Shown here piece by piece: positions 18,205-26,307 of a stretch of DNA of 64,000 nucleotides. The notes under the pieces are model-generated. The model saw only the letters and a list, made by a program, of their open reading frames with translations. It had not been told where the DNA came from and did no database searches. Positions within the stretch are counted from its first letter, which is position 1; the number at the start of each line of letters is the position of its first letter. This DNA is from Planctomycetaceae bacterium (lineage in GTDB: Bacteria > Planctomycetota > Planctomycetia > Planctomycetales > Planctomycetaceae): NCBI GenBank assembly GCA_041398825.1, contig JAWKTX010000015.1:1-64000 (forward strand). Reading direction: 5' to 3'. A program made the position numbers and the translations under genes.

Positions 18205-20319
18205 ATGACAACGTTCGGAAACAGCACTTCCTCTGCAGGTGAATCATCGTCAGATCCATTGATGACACCGGTTCAGTTTGTTCCAAAAGTCGGCCCCAGG
18301 CGAGCTGAATTGCTCGCGAATCTGAACATCCGAACTGCTCAGGACCTGTTGTTTCATATGCCGACCAGTGTGAACGACTTTACGGACGTTCGTGCTGTCC
18401 CACGCCTGGAGCCTGATGTGGAACAATCCGTCCACGGTCGGGTTGTCGATCGCGACACACGATTTCTGTCCAAAGGCCGGACTCTGGTTGGCATCATGCT
18501 GAACTGCAATGGCCACTTTGTACGGGGTGTCTGGTTTAATCAGCCATGGATCTTCAGAAAGTATTTTGATAATCAACATCTGGTCTTCAGTGGCAAGCCT
18601 CAGAGAAAGAACGGGCAATGGCAGTTCAACAGCCCGCGCGTTCATGTGTTGTCCGATGACGACGATATCGAAAACGCTACGGGGGTTCTCCCTCGGTATC
18701 CACTCACTGATGGGATCCGGATGGACGGCATGCGGCGTATGACGCGTTCCGTCGTCGAGCACTACGCCCATTTCATTCCTGACGGATTGCCGGAGGCTTA
18801 TCGTGAGCGGCATCGGCTTCCCGATTTGCAAACCGCGCTGAAATGGCTGCATGCTCCCGCTTCGATGGAAGAATTCAACGCGGCACGTCATCGCATTCTT
18901 CTGGATGATTTGCTGGAGTTTCAGTTAGGAATGGCATTACGTCGTCGCATCTGGAATCACAGACTTCGCGCAGAACCGATTCCGGTCAGCGCGAAGGTCG
19001 ATGCCAGAATCCGACGGCTGTTCGACTTTCGATTCACGAAGGGACAGGATTCTGCCATCAGTGAAATTACAGCCGACATCAGGAATAACCAACCGATGCA
19101 CCGACTGCTGCAGGCCGATGTTGGCGCTGGAAAAACGGCCATCGCTGTTTACGCGATGCTGGCGGCCGTTGCCGCCGGATTTCAGACGGTTCTGATGGCT
19201 CCAACAGAAGTGCTCGCTACGCAGCACTGGGAAACCTTTAATGAGCTACTTGCCGAAAGTCGGGTGAAGCGGACATTTCTGATTGGGGGACTGACGACAG
19301 CTCAGCGCAGAGATCGACTGGCGGGAATTGCCAGTGGAGACATCAGTCTGGTCATCGGTACCCAGGCAGTGATTCAGGAAGCCGTTCATTTCAGAAGACT
19401 GGCTCTTGCTGTCATCGACGAACAACACCGATTCGGTGTTCGGCAACGTGCCGGGTTTGCCAGTGGCACGTTCAGTCCGCATGTGCTTGTCATGACGGCA
19501 ACTCCCATTCCTCGCAGCCTGTGCCTGACGCGATTCGGGGACCTGGATGTTTCGCTGATTCGAGAGCTTCCACCTGGTCGTCAGAAAGTGATCACGTCAC
19601 GTGTCCAGGATGAAGCAGATCAGGCAAAAGCCTGGGATTTTGTTCGTCGGCAGATTGGCATCGGTCGCCAGGCCTACGTCGTTTGCCCCCGTATTGAAGA
19701 ACAGAACGAAGACGACACCGCTTCGGCAGAGGCCGTCTACAAACAATTGACGGCGGGAGAACTTTCCGGACTGAAGGTGGAATTACTGCACGGCCGAATG
19801 GATCGCGATCAGCGGCACGAAGTCATGGACCGTTTTCGATCCGGAGAGACACACATACTGGTTTCTACAACTGTCATTGAAGTGGGCGTCAATGTTCCAA
19901 ATTCCACCATTATGGTCATCCAGCAGGCAGAACGATTTGGGCTGGCACAACTTCACCAGCTGCGAGGCCGGATCTGTCGAGGCAGTTTTCAGGGGTACTG
20001 CTTCCTGTTTTCAAATGCCGAGACCCCGGATGCGGTGGAACGCCTGAGTGCCATGGAGCAGTCATCCGATGGATTTGAGCTCGCGGAAAAGGACGCCGAA
20101 TTACGCGGGCCTGGAGACGTGCTCGGCCTGCGGCAAAGCGGTTCGATGCCATTGCGGGTTGCGAATCCCGTCAGGGATATTCACCTGCTGACAATTGCCC
20201 GCCGAATGGCTCAGGATCTGGTGGATTCCGAAGCATTCGACCAACCGGAATTCCGTGCACTGAAGACGACGGTTCTGGATCGATTCGGCGAAGCGCTGGA
20301 CCTGCCTCAGACAGGTTAA
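18205..20319 (+). CDS. recG: ATP-dependent DNA helicase RecG
   Basis: Branch-migrating helicase that remodels stalled forks and Holliday junctions. The 704 residues match the usual length of about 690. An N-terminal wedge/OB region (about 20-250, with VPKVGPRRAELLANLNI) precedes the helicase core. The core has Walker A ADVGAGKT at 304-311, the family signature DEQHRFG at 405-411, TATPIPRSL, and a TRG-type C-terminal region (SDGFELAEKDAELRGPGDVLG). Two positions differ from the common consensus: Walker A begins with Ala rather than Gly, and motif VI reads QLRGRICRG (585-593) where QLRGRVGRG is usual. It is convergent with the next gene. Confidence 0.95.
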   Translation: MTTFGNSTSSAGESSSDPLMTPVQFVPKVGPRRAELLANLNIRTAQDLLFHMPTSVNDFTDVRAVPRLEPDVEQSVHGRVVDRDTRFLSKGRTLVGIMLNCNGHFVRGVWFNQPWIFRKYFDNQHLVFSGKPQRKNGQWQFNSPRVHVLSDDDDIENATGVLPRYPLTDGIRMDGMRRMTRSVVEHYAHFIPDGLPEAYRERHRLPDLQTALKWLHAPASMEEFNAARHRILLDDLLEFQLGMALRRRIWNHRLRAEPIPVSAKVDARIRRLFDFRFTKGQDSAISEITADIRNNQPMHRLLQADVGAGKTAIAVYAMLAAVAAGFQTVLMAPTEVLATQHWETFNELLAESRVKRTFLIGGLTTAQRRDRLAGIASGDISLVIGTQAVIQEAVHFRRLALAVIDEQHRFGVRQRAGFASGTFSPHVLVMTATPIPRSLCLTRFGDLDVSLIRELPPGRQKVITSRVQDEADQAKAWDFVRRQIGIGRQAYVVCPRIEEQNEDDTASAEAVYKQLTAGELSGLKVELLHGRMDRDQRHEVMDRFRSGETHILVSTTVIEVGVNVPNSTIMVIQQAERFGLAQLHQLRGRICRGSFQGYCFLFSNAETPDAVERLSAMEQSSDGFELAEKDAELRGPGDVLGLRQSGSMPLRVANPVRDIHLLTIARRMAQDLVDSEAFDQPEFRALKTTVLDRFGEALDLPQTG

Positions 20320-20393
20320 GACGGCTTAAAGAAGAGCGCAGCCACTGTTTCTTCAAGGCAGTCTGACAAGAGTGCCGAAGCGTGTCAGGAAGT

Positions 20394-21665
20394 CTAAAGA
20401 GATGCCAGAACGCTTCTCAGGACATCCATGGAGCTGCTTTGGTATTCTTCTACGCGTTTCCGGGCAGCCTCGGCTTTGAGTCTTGAGGCGTCCGGCTGCA
20501 GCGCCATCTGCAGGACAGTCGGCGCAATATGCTCAACATCCCCGGGTTGGTCCAAATCAAACAGCCATTCCTGAAGCCCGATATCTTCCCACATATAACC
20601 CTTGGATGTCTGCTCTGCCCAGCGACAAACGATTGCTGGTATGCCGTGTCCAATACACATGATGGGTGAGTGCATTTCGTTGCCGAACAGCCCCGCACTT
20701 TGGGTGTAAGTGCTGACGGCTTCACCCGTCAGCCAATAGTCCGGCCGCCAGACGACGCGTTTTCGCACTTCCTCTGGCAGTGGTTCCAGAAGCATTTCCC
20801 GACCAACGGTCATCTGCGTCCGATCTTCCGGGCACAGCAGAATCTTCAAAGCGGTTTCTTTAACGACCTGGACAATCGACTTCCGCAATTGAGCATGGTC
20901 GTGTTCTTTCATGGCTTCGTTGCGTGCATGCTTGACCTCGTCGAACGGCACATTCTTAATCGTCCAGTAAGGTGTGTAGCGAAGTCGGGGAATGCAGCAC
21001 AGGAACCGTCCCGCTTCCAGTTGATGTTGTCTCAGAAAATTCCCAGCCCGTTCGTCATCCCTCAAATCACAGGCAAATGCACCATCCGGACCAAACTGCA
21101 TCACGGGAGCCGTGCACCCTTTCTGTTTGGCCAGTGCAAGCGAATGCGAGTCACGAAAAAATACGAATCGAGCTTCGCTGAGCACATCGATTGTCCGGGC
21201 CATTAATTCTTCGGACGTTGAACTTGTCGACGTTGAATTCCGCGACGGCAGGGTGATCCCATAAATGCCATAGGGCTTCCGGGTCGCTTCTTTCCAGCGA
21301 ATGACATCCTTTTCGGCCACGAGTGAAGGGCCTGATCCGTGAAGCAGAAAGTCACAGTTGTTAAACGCCTGCTTCAGATCATCCGAAGTTTTCACGATCT
21401 TCAGCCTGGGAAATCGATCCTGAAGCAATTTCTCTACGCCATTATCTACGCGACTTGGCCATAAGGTTACGTCGATCTCCGGCAGGTGAGTTTCAAGAAT
21501 TCGCAGGACGCCCGGTGTATGAGCAATATCACCGATATTGACCGTCTGCCAGGAAGACCGCAATAAAACATGTGCGGGGCGGCGACTGGCCCCAAAAACG
21601 GACGGACAATTGACTGCTCCGATGGCCAGAGCAGACAGGAATTCTCGACGTCGAAACGATGGCAT
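20394..21665 (-). CDS. Tat-exported polysaccharide pyruvyl transferase family protein
   Basis: A 423-residue protein of the polysaccharide pyruvyl transferase family, which adds ketal-linked pyruvate to sugars of cell-wall or capsular polymers. Family landmarks are NIGDIAHTPGVL (about 43-54), a CDFLLHGSGPSL segment, RDSHSLALAK, FGPDGAFA, and SAGLFGNEMHSPIMCIGHGIP near the C terminus. Unusually for the family, it begins with a twin-arginine signal (FRRREFLSALAIGAV, residues 4-18), so it should leave the cytoplasm. Phosphoenolpyruvate, the usual donor, is cytoplasmic, so the exported protein may bind sugars or use another donor. It stands alone, convergent with recG. Confidence 0.82.
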   Translation of the reverse strand: MPSFRRREFLSALAIGAVNCPSVFGASRRPAHVLLRSSWQTVNIGDIAHTPGVLRILETHLPEIDVTLWPSRVDNGVEKLLQDRFPRLKIVKTSDDLKQAFNNCDFLLHGSGPSLVAEKDVIRWKEATRKPYGIYGITLPSRNSTSTSSTSEELMARTIDVLSEARFVFFRDSHSLALAKQKGCTAPVMQFGPDGAFACDLRDDERAGNFLRQHQLEAGRFLCCIPRLRYTPYWTIKNVPFDEVKHARNEAMKEHDHAQLRKSIVQVVKETALKILLCPEDRTQMTVGREMLLEPLPEEVRKRVVWRPDYWLTGEAVSTYTQSAGLFGNEMHSPIMCIGHGIPAIVCRWAEQTSKGYMWEDIGLQEWLFDLDQPGDVEHIAPTVLQMALQPDASRLKAEAARKRVEEYQSSSMDVLRSVLASL

Positions 21666-21900
21666 GACAAGGCACTTGCTAAATTGAATGGCGCTAACTG
21701 GACAACATCAACATGCTAACCGATCAGTCCTTCAAATGCTCTGTTCAAAGACTGAACTGAACGCGACGCGACGATGACGGGAATCTGACCAACCCAGGTT
21801 TCCGTTCGGCCCAAATCCACACCAGTTGGTTCATCCCAACCGGTTTCCAACGGCCGGGCAGAAGAAAGAACACGTCCCCTGCACCCGCCTAATCTAATCG
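21666..21900. other. Intergenic upstream of the pyruvyl transferase gene
   Basis: No gene seen. The 90-codon open frame on the minus strand spanning 21716-21988 is mostly the dispersed repeat and is not credible. Confidence 0.35.
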
Positions 21901-22000
21901 GTCCGTTGAAAAATCGAGACAGGCACGCTGGACGGCTGTAGACCGTCGTGTTTTCAGGTCTCCAGCTCGAGCCAGTCCAGTTCTTCAACAGGCTGCGAAC
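21901..22000 (+). repeat. Dispersed palindromic repeat, copy A
   Basis: A 100 bp element matching copies at 28491-28597 (inverted) and 54290-54389. It runs from GTCCGTTGAAAAATCG to TTCTTCAACAGGCTGCGAAC. The ends carry inverted GTTGAA/TTCAAC, an inner arm pair surrounds CAGGC and GCCAGTCC, and a central hairpin is GACGG with CCGTC. It touches the stop codon of the broken minus-strand gene at 22001. Confidence 0.85.
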
Positions 22001-22670
22001 CTAACCTTCCGCAACCAGCGTGACAGGCATCCAGGTCGATGGATCGAATGAAACAGGGAAATCATCACCCACGCTCAACGGTAGTTCGCCAAGTTCGCTG
22101 TCGTGAACAACCAGGTAGAATCCTATCCGTCCAATTTCAGCAACTTCGTTAAACCCGGGGAGTTCAGTTGAGGGCAACCAGACTCGCAGTTGGTAGCCAT
22201 CTGTGGTCACAACGGTTTCGGCCCGACAATTCTCAGGATTCAACTGATGTCGGCTGTCCCTTTGTTGCGCGATTTCGAGACGGATGATTCTGGGTTGTCC
22301 CTGCGATTTTGAATCAACAGGAACGACTGCCAACGCGGTGCAGTAACCAGTTGCGGTGGACATCCGCCGTATGCCGGGTATCAATACAAATACTGACATA
22401 GTCTGAATTCTTCAGGTCTGCACTCCGTCCTTCAACCGCGAGCTTCTTGCCGGAAACGAAGACATTCACAGCAAGCCCATCCGGATTCCAGGCCATCCGT
22501 AACTGAAACGGTGCCGGACCCGTTTCGTGGTTGCTGTTGAGTTGTGAAGGAACAAAGACGCTGGAAGACTCCGGCAATTCGACGACACCGCTCTTCTTTA
22601 CCAGGGTGTCGATTCGCGGAATTGCCGGAAGAAATTCAAACAGGAACGAGTGAGGTACGATGGGCGGCAT
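22001..22670 (-). pseudogene. CBM9/DOMON-like sugar-binding protein, frameshifted
   Basis: Two adjacent frames together encode one beta-sandwich protein of about 220 residues. The first (ATG at 22670) reads SFLFEFLPAIPRID, then PFQLRMAWNPDGLAVNVFV, then DYVSICIDTRHTADVHR, and would stop near 22314. Moving by one base near 22350 continues with GYCTALAVVPVDS and ends GDDFPVSFDPSTWMPVTLV at 22001. The arrangement resembles carbohydrate-binding family 9 or DOMON-like domains, by fold pattern only. A start 8 nt after the restored stop of the upstream DUF1553 gene implies an operon. Whether the shift is biological or an assembly error is open. Confidence 0.7.
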
Positions 22671-22697
22671 TTCACGGGTCAGTCTTTAGTAATGGTT

Positions 22698-25600
22698 TCA
22701 TCCAGGTTCAGGATCACTCTGGCAACCGCGGTCCATGCGGCCAGCTTCTGGGGAGTCATTTCTTCCGGCAATACGGGAGGGCTTGCGGGATCGATGGCGG
22801 CCAGTTGCCAGGCTTCTCATTGCTCTTCGATTCGAATTTTGAATCTGAAGATTCCAGAAAGAACGCAGGGCAGATGATTCGGCGTCTGACGGGTTTCTGG
22901 CAAGGCACCGCTGCATCATAGTATGAACAACCCGGGTGAATTCAGAACTGTCCGCGGTGTGCTGCATCTGTCGATTGGCGCAATCCAGGACAGCATTCAA
23001 CGCCAGAGACCGGGCGCAATCGACAAACAGTTCTTCGTTCAGCGTTGTTAAGGCCTGCAGAGGCGTATTTGAGCGATTTCTGCGGACACAGGCCGTATCG
23101 CCTCGCGGCGTGTCGAAGTTTTCCAGGACCGGGTAAGGAACAGATCGAAAACGGAACGTGTAAATCGCCCGACGGTATCGATCTTCACCGGTTTCCAGGT
23201 TCCAGGTCTTTGGACCGTAGCTGGCGGGCGGCTGAAACAGAAAATCCGGCGCCGGAGGATAGACTCCCGGTCCTCCGATGCGTCGATTCAACAGGCCACT
23301 TGCGCTCAAAGCGATATCGCGAACAATCTCTCCGGAAACGCGAACCCGCGGTCCGCGAGCCAGCAGACGATTGTCCGGATCACGAGCATAGAGTTCCGGA
23401 CTGACGCGCGAGGACTGCTGGTAGGTTGAGGAACTCACAATCAGACGATGAATGTGCTTCAGGCTCCAGCCGTGATCCATGAGTTCAACGGCCAGCCAGT
23501 CGAGCAATTCCGGGTGCACCGGGAATTCCCCCTGAGTGCCCAGATCTTCCGTGGTTTGGACAATGCCCGTGCCAAAGTACTCCTGCCAGATTCGATTAAC
23601 GATGGCACGCGCTGTCGTTGGCGAATCACGATTCGCGATCCATCGCGCAAAAGTCAACCGACTGGAACCATCGACTGGCTGGTCATTCAGCCATTTCGGC
23701 ACGCCGGGAAAAACCTGATCGGCTGGTTTCAGAAAGTCGCCACGAGTGAGCAGATATGTGTCCCGGGGTTTCGCTTTCTGCTGAAGCACGAGCTGTGTTG
23801 TTCCCTGCGGGTGCTTCTGCCAAAGTGATTCGATGGAGGAATTCAGGTCCTGCAGTTCCGCTTGCTGCAGACGCCACGTGCTGAAGACATCTCGGTGTTG
23901 CTGTCGAGTCCATTGATCAATGGATTGTTTCGCGATCTCGCGAACCGTGGCCGGTATTAAGTCGGCCTGAGGATCCTCGTGGTCGGCCACCGAGAGTCGA
24001 AAGCGTCCCAGATTGTTGTTCTGGTTGTCGTCGCTGTTCCAGCCGCCATGCATCTGAACCAGCCTGAATGTCACTCGAAACCCGTGCTCACTTTCGAGTG
24101 GTCGTTCCGGCACAAACACGGCATTGCGTGGCACGTTGCTTCGCCCGCCGCCAATATCCTGCCCCCATGCCGTCAGATTGTCTCCATCAATTGCGTATTC
24201 AATTGGCCCGGTCACTCGCTTCTTATTCGATTTATCATCGTAAATGGTATCCAGTAGACGTTCGGGAGGATTGACGTCTGCCGTTGCTCGGAGAAATTTA
24301 ACTTTCACAGCCTTCGCAGCAGGATCCGGATTACCATCGGCCCGTAACGGCTGAACCTGAACATTGAATTCGGTTAACGCGGATAACCCATCGACGGAAC
24401 GTCCCGGCCCGCCGTGCGGCAGATTTCCATCATTCAGCAGTTCGATCCGGAAACCGGTGAGCTTTCGGAAACTGGTCTGCCCTGTAAATTCCGTTGTGTG
24501 TCGTGTTGGCGCATAGCCCTGAGCCAGAATACTTCCGTCATCCAGCAGGTAGTGTTTCTGGCCTCCACTGCTGTCAAGTTCCGGTCGAATGATGTCCCAT
24601 GTCGGAAGAGGTTTCGCGAGCCCGGACGACCAGTCGGCAAGACGCTGATCAACGCCAGGAATCATCGCCCGCGCCTGGTCCTCCAGTTGCCGGATCTCGG
24701 CAAGAATTCGATTGCGTTCGTTCAGCTGCGTCTGCGTGTAGACGGTCGCCTGCGCCTCGTCACAATTATTCAGAAATGCAAACAACTGGTAGTACTCACG
24801 CTGAGACAGCGGATCGTACTTGTGGTTATGGCACTGCGAGCACTGAATGGTCAGACCGAGCATCGCTTTGCCGATCGCATCCATCCGGTCGAACATGGCT
24901 TCCATTCGAAACTGCTCGGGATCCACGCCACCTTCTTCGTTAATCATTGAATTGCGGAGGAAGCCTGTTGCCACAAGCTGATCCTGAGTGCGATTGGGTA
25001 ACAAATCCCCTGCCAGTTGCTGGATCAGGAACTGATCGTACGGCAAGTCGTCGTTCAGCGATTTCACGACCCAGTCGCGATAGAACCAGACAAACCGGGG
25101 CTTGTCTTTTTCGAAACCATCCGAATCGGCGTAGCGGGCCGCATCCAGCCAGTGACGTCCCCATTTCTCGCCATAGTGCGGAGACGCCAGCAAACGATCG
25201 ATTTGGTGATTCCATGCAGCGGCTCGGCCGGATTGTTCTTCCAACGCGTCGAATTCTGCAAGTTCTTCGAGCGTTGGTGGCAGGCCGATCAAATCCAGGC
25301 TGAGCCGGCGAAACGCCTGGCGGGCGTCTGCCATCGGCGAGGGCACCAATCCTTCAGATTCCAAACGCGATTGAATAAATGCGTCGACAGGATGAACCAC
25401 GGGGGCGCCGTCAGATGATTCAACCGTTGGAGGGATTGGTCGTTCTGGTGTCTGAAATGCCCAGTGCTTCTCGTAAGCCGCCCCCTGCTGAATCCACCGG
25501 CGCAGTATTTCAACCTCTTCCGCTGAAATCTTCTTGCCACTGTCAGCCGGCGGCATCCTCAGGTCGTCATCGTGGCTCAGAATGCGAGCCATCACTTCGC

Positions 25601-25889
25601 TCTTTTCGGCTGCTCCCGGAACAATTGCGGTACCAGAATCGCGTCGTGCAGTGGCGTTTTCAAACGTATCTAATCGCAGGTCAGCCTCGCGGTGCTCCTC
25701 ATCTGCCCCATGGCACGAAAAACAATTCGCCGCGAGAATCGGTTTGATGTCGCGAGAATAACGGACTTTGGCAACTTCGTCAGTGATGGGGCCTTGGGCA
25801 ACCGCAAGCGTCGAATCCGCTGGCCCCGGGCTCAACAGAGTCACCAGTGTCATGCAGAAGGACAGATACTTCATTGCTGAACCGTTCAT
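22698..25889 (-). CDS. PSCyt1-DUF1549-DUF1553 protein with frameshifted C terminus
   Basis: From the ATG at 25889 the open frame has 1063 residues with a signal sequence (MKYLSFCMTLVTLLS). PSCyt1 carries CFSCH at 56-60. DUF1549 follows, with DRLLASPHYGEKWGRHWLDAAR and CSQCHNHKYDP. A central region looks like a discoidin or CBM insert (GGPGRSVDGLSALTEFNV, RNAVFVPERPL), and DUF1553 closes it (LTFARWIANRDSP, RSNTPLQALTTLNEELFV). The last 40 or so residues of the open frame are arginine-rich and unlike the family. One frame over, the family's usual ending AWQLAAIDPASPPVLPEE and VILNLDETITKD is present, ending at 22679, so a frameshift lies near 22812-22820. It probably formed an operon with the CBM9-like gene downstream. 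Confidence 0.88.
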   Translation of the reverse strand: MNGSAMKYLSFCMTLVTLLSPGPADSTLAVAQGPITDEVAKVRYSRDIKPILAANCFSCHGADEEHREADLRLDTFENATARRDSGTAIVPGAAEKSEVMARILSHDDDLRMPPADSGKKISAEEVEILRRWIQQGAAYEKHWAFQTPERPIPPTVESSDGAPVVHPVDAFIQSRLESEGLVPSPMADARQAFRRLSLDLIGLPPTLEELAEFDALEEQSGRAAAWNHQIDRLLASPHYGEKWGRHWLDAARYADSDGFEKDKPRFVWFYRDWVVKSLNDDLPYDQFLIQQLAGDLLPNRTQDQLVATGFLRNSMINEEGGVDPEQFRMEAMFDRMDAIGKAMLGLTIQCSQCHNHKYDPLSQREYYQLFAFLNNCDEAQATVYTQTQLNERNRILAEIRQLEDQARAMIPGVDQRLADWSSGLAKPLPTWDIIRPELDSSGGQKHYLLDDGSILAQGYAPTRHTTEFTGQTSFRKLTGFRIELLNDGNLPHGGPGRSVDGLSALTEFNVQVQPLRADGNPDPAAKAVKVKFLRATADVNPPERLLDTIYDDKSNKKRVTGPIEYAIDGDNLTAWGQDIGGGRSNVPRNAVFVPERPLESEHGFRVTFRLVQMHGGWNSDDNQNNNLGRFRLSVADHEDPQADLIPATVREIAKQSIDQWTRQQHRDVFSTWRLQQAELQDLNSSIESLWQKHPQGTTQLVLQQKAKPRDTYLLTRGDFLKPADQVFPGVPKWLNDQPVDGSSRLTFARWIANRDSPTTARAIVNRIWQEYFGTGIVQTTEDLGTQGEFPVHPELLDWLAVELMDHGWSLKHIHRLIVSSSTYQQSSRVSPELYARDPDNRLLARGPRVRVSGEIVRDIALSASGLLNRRIGGPGVYPPAPDFLFQPPASYGPKTWNLETGEDRYRRAIYTFRFRSVPYPVLENFDTPRGDTACVRRNRSNTPLQALTTLNEELFVDCARSLALNAVLDCANRQMQHTADSSEFTRVVHTMMQRCLARNPSDAESSALRSFWNLQIQNSNRRAMRSLATGRHRSRKPSRIAGRNDSPEAGRMDRGCQSDPEPG

Positions 25890-25971
25890 TTCACATCGTG
25901 GGTAATGCCAGGAAGTAACACTCAGAATCGGATTGGATAGCGAACCTGAAAGTGTGCAAACCTGACAGTTG

Positions 25972-26080
25972 GTTGAAAAACAACGATGCAGGTCATCCGA
26001 TACGTCAGCAGGGAATACGCTGGCCGACGCTCCGGAGCGTCGATCCCTCACTGATGCATCGGGCTTCCTGTTCAAAAGGG
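25972..26080. repeat. Hairpin element with perfect 16 bp palindrome core
   Basis: The core GACGCTCCGGAGCGTC (26026-26041) is a perfect palindrome. Around it, CCGATACGTCAGCAGGG on the left and CGATCCCTCACTGATGCATC on the right form imperfect inverted arms. GGTTGAAAAA at the left end and TTCAAAAGGGCTGCGA at the right resemble the ends of the 100 bp dispersed repeat. The right arm recurs at 33109-33131. It lies between divergent genes. Confidence 0.7.
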
Positions 26081-26307
26081 CTGCGACCACTCAGAGCCCG
26101 ATTTCATCAGCCGTGCATGTCATCATCCTCAGTCACCGGTGATTTTCTCAAACCAATCCGGCAATGTCGAGCCCCGGGGCAGCGAAGCGGTACTGCTGGA
26201 ATACAGTGTCATTGTGTGTTGCCTGCCGTACGGTTCCGCTACACTCGACCGGGCCGTGTGAGCAAACAGGCGTTTGTTCGTTTTGCTGGGCAAGAGGAGT
26301 TGATTTG
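26081..26307. other. Upstream region of the M20 gene
   Basis: No separate gene. The open frame extending back to 26164 is cysteine-rich and lacks a signal. The AGAGGAG at 26292-26298 marks the start at 26308. Confidence 0.4.

Noticed and set aside
20670..21206. 178-codon open frame on the plus strand
   Set aside because: It lies wholly inside the pyruvyl transferase gene on the other strand and shows no domain or signal.
21716..21988. 90-codon minus-strand frame
   Set aside because: Most of it is the dispersed repeat; the same repeat elsewhere does not keep the frame open.
24414..24950. 178-codon open frame opposite the third PSCyt gene
   Set aside because: The minus strand carries conserved DUF1549 sequence here; the plus frame is a by-product.
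25889..26090. Upstream extension of the third PSCyt gene to an ATG at 26090
   Set aside because: It would pass through the hairpin element and place about 67 residues before the signal peptide.
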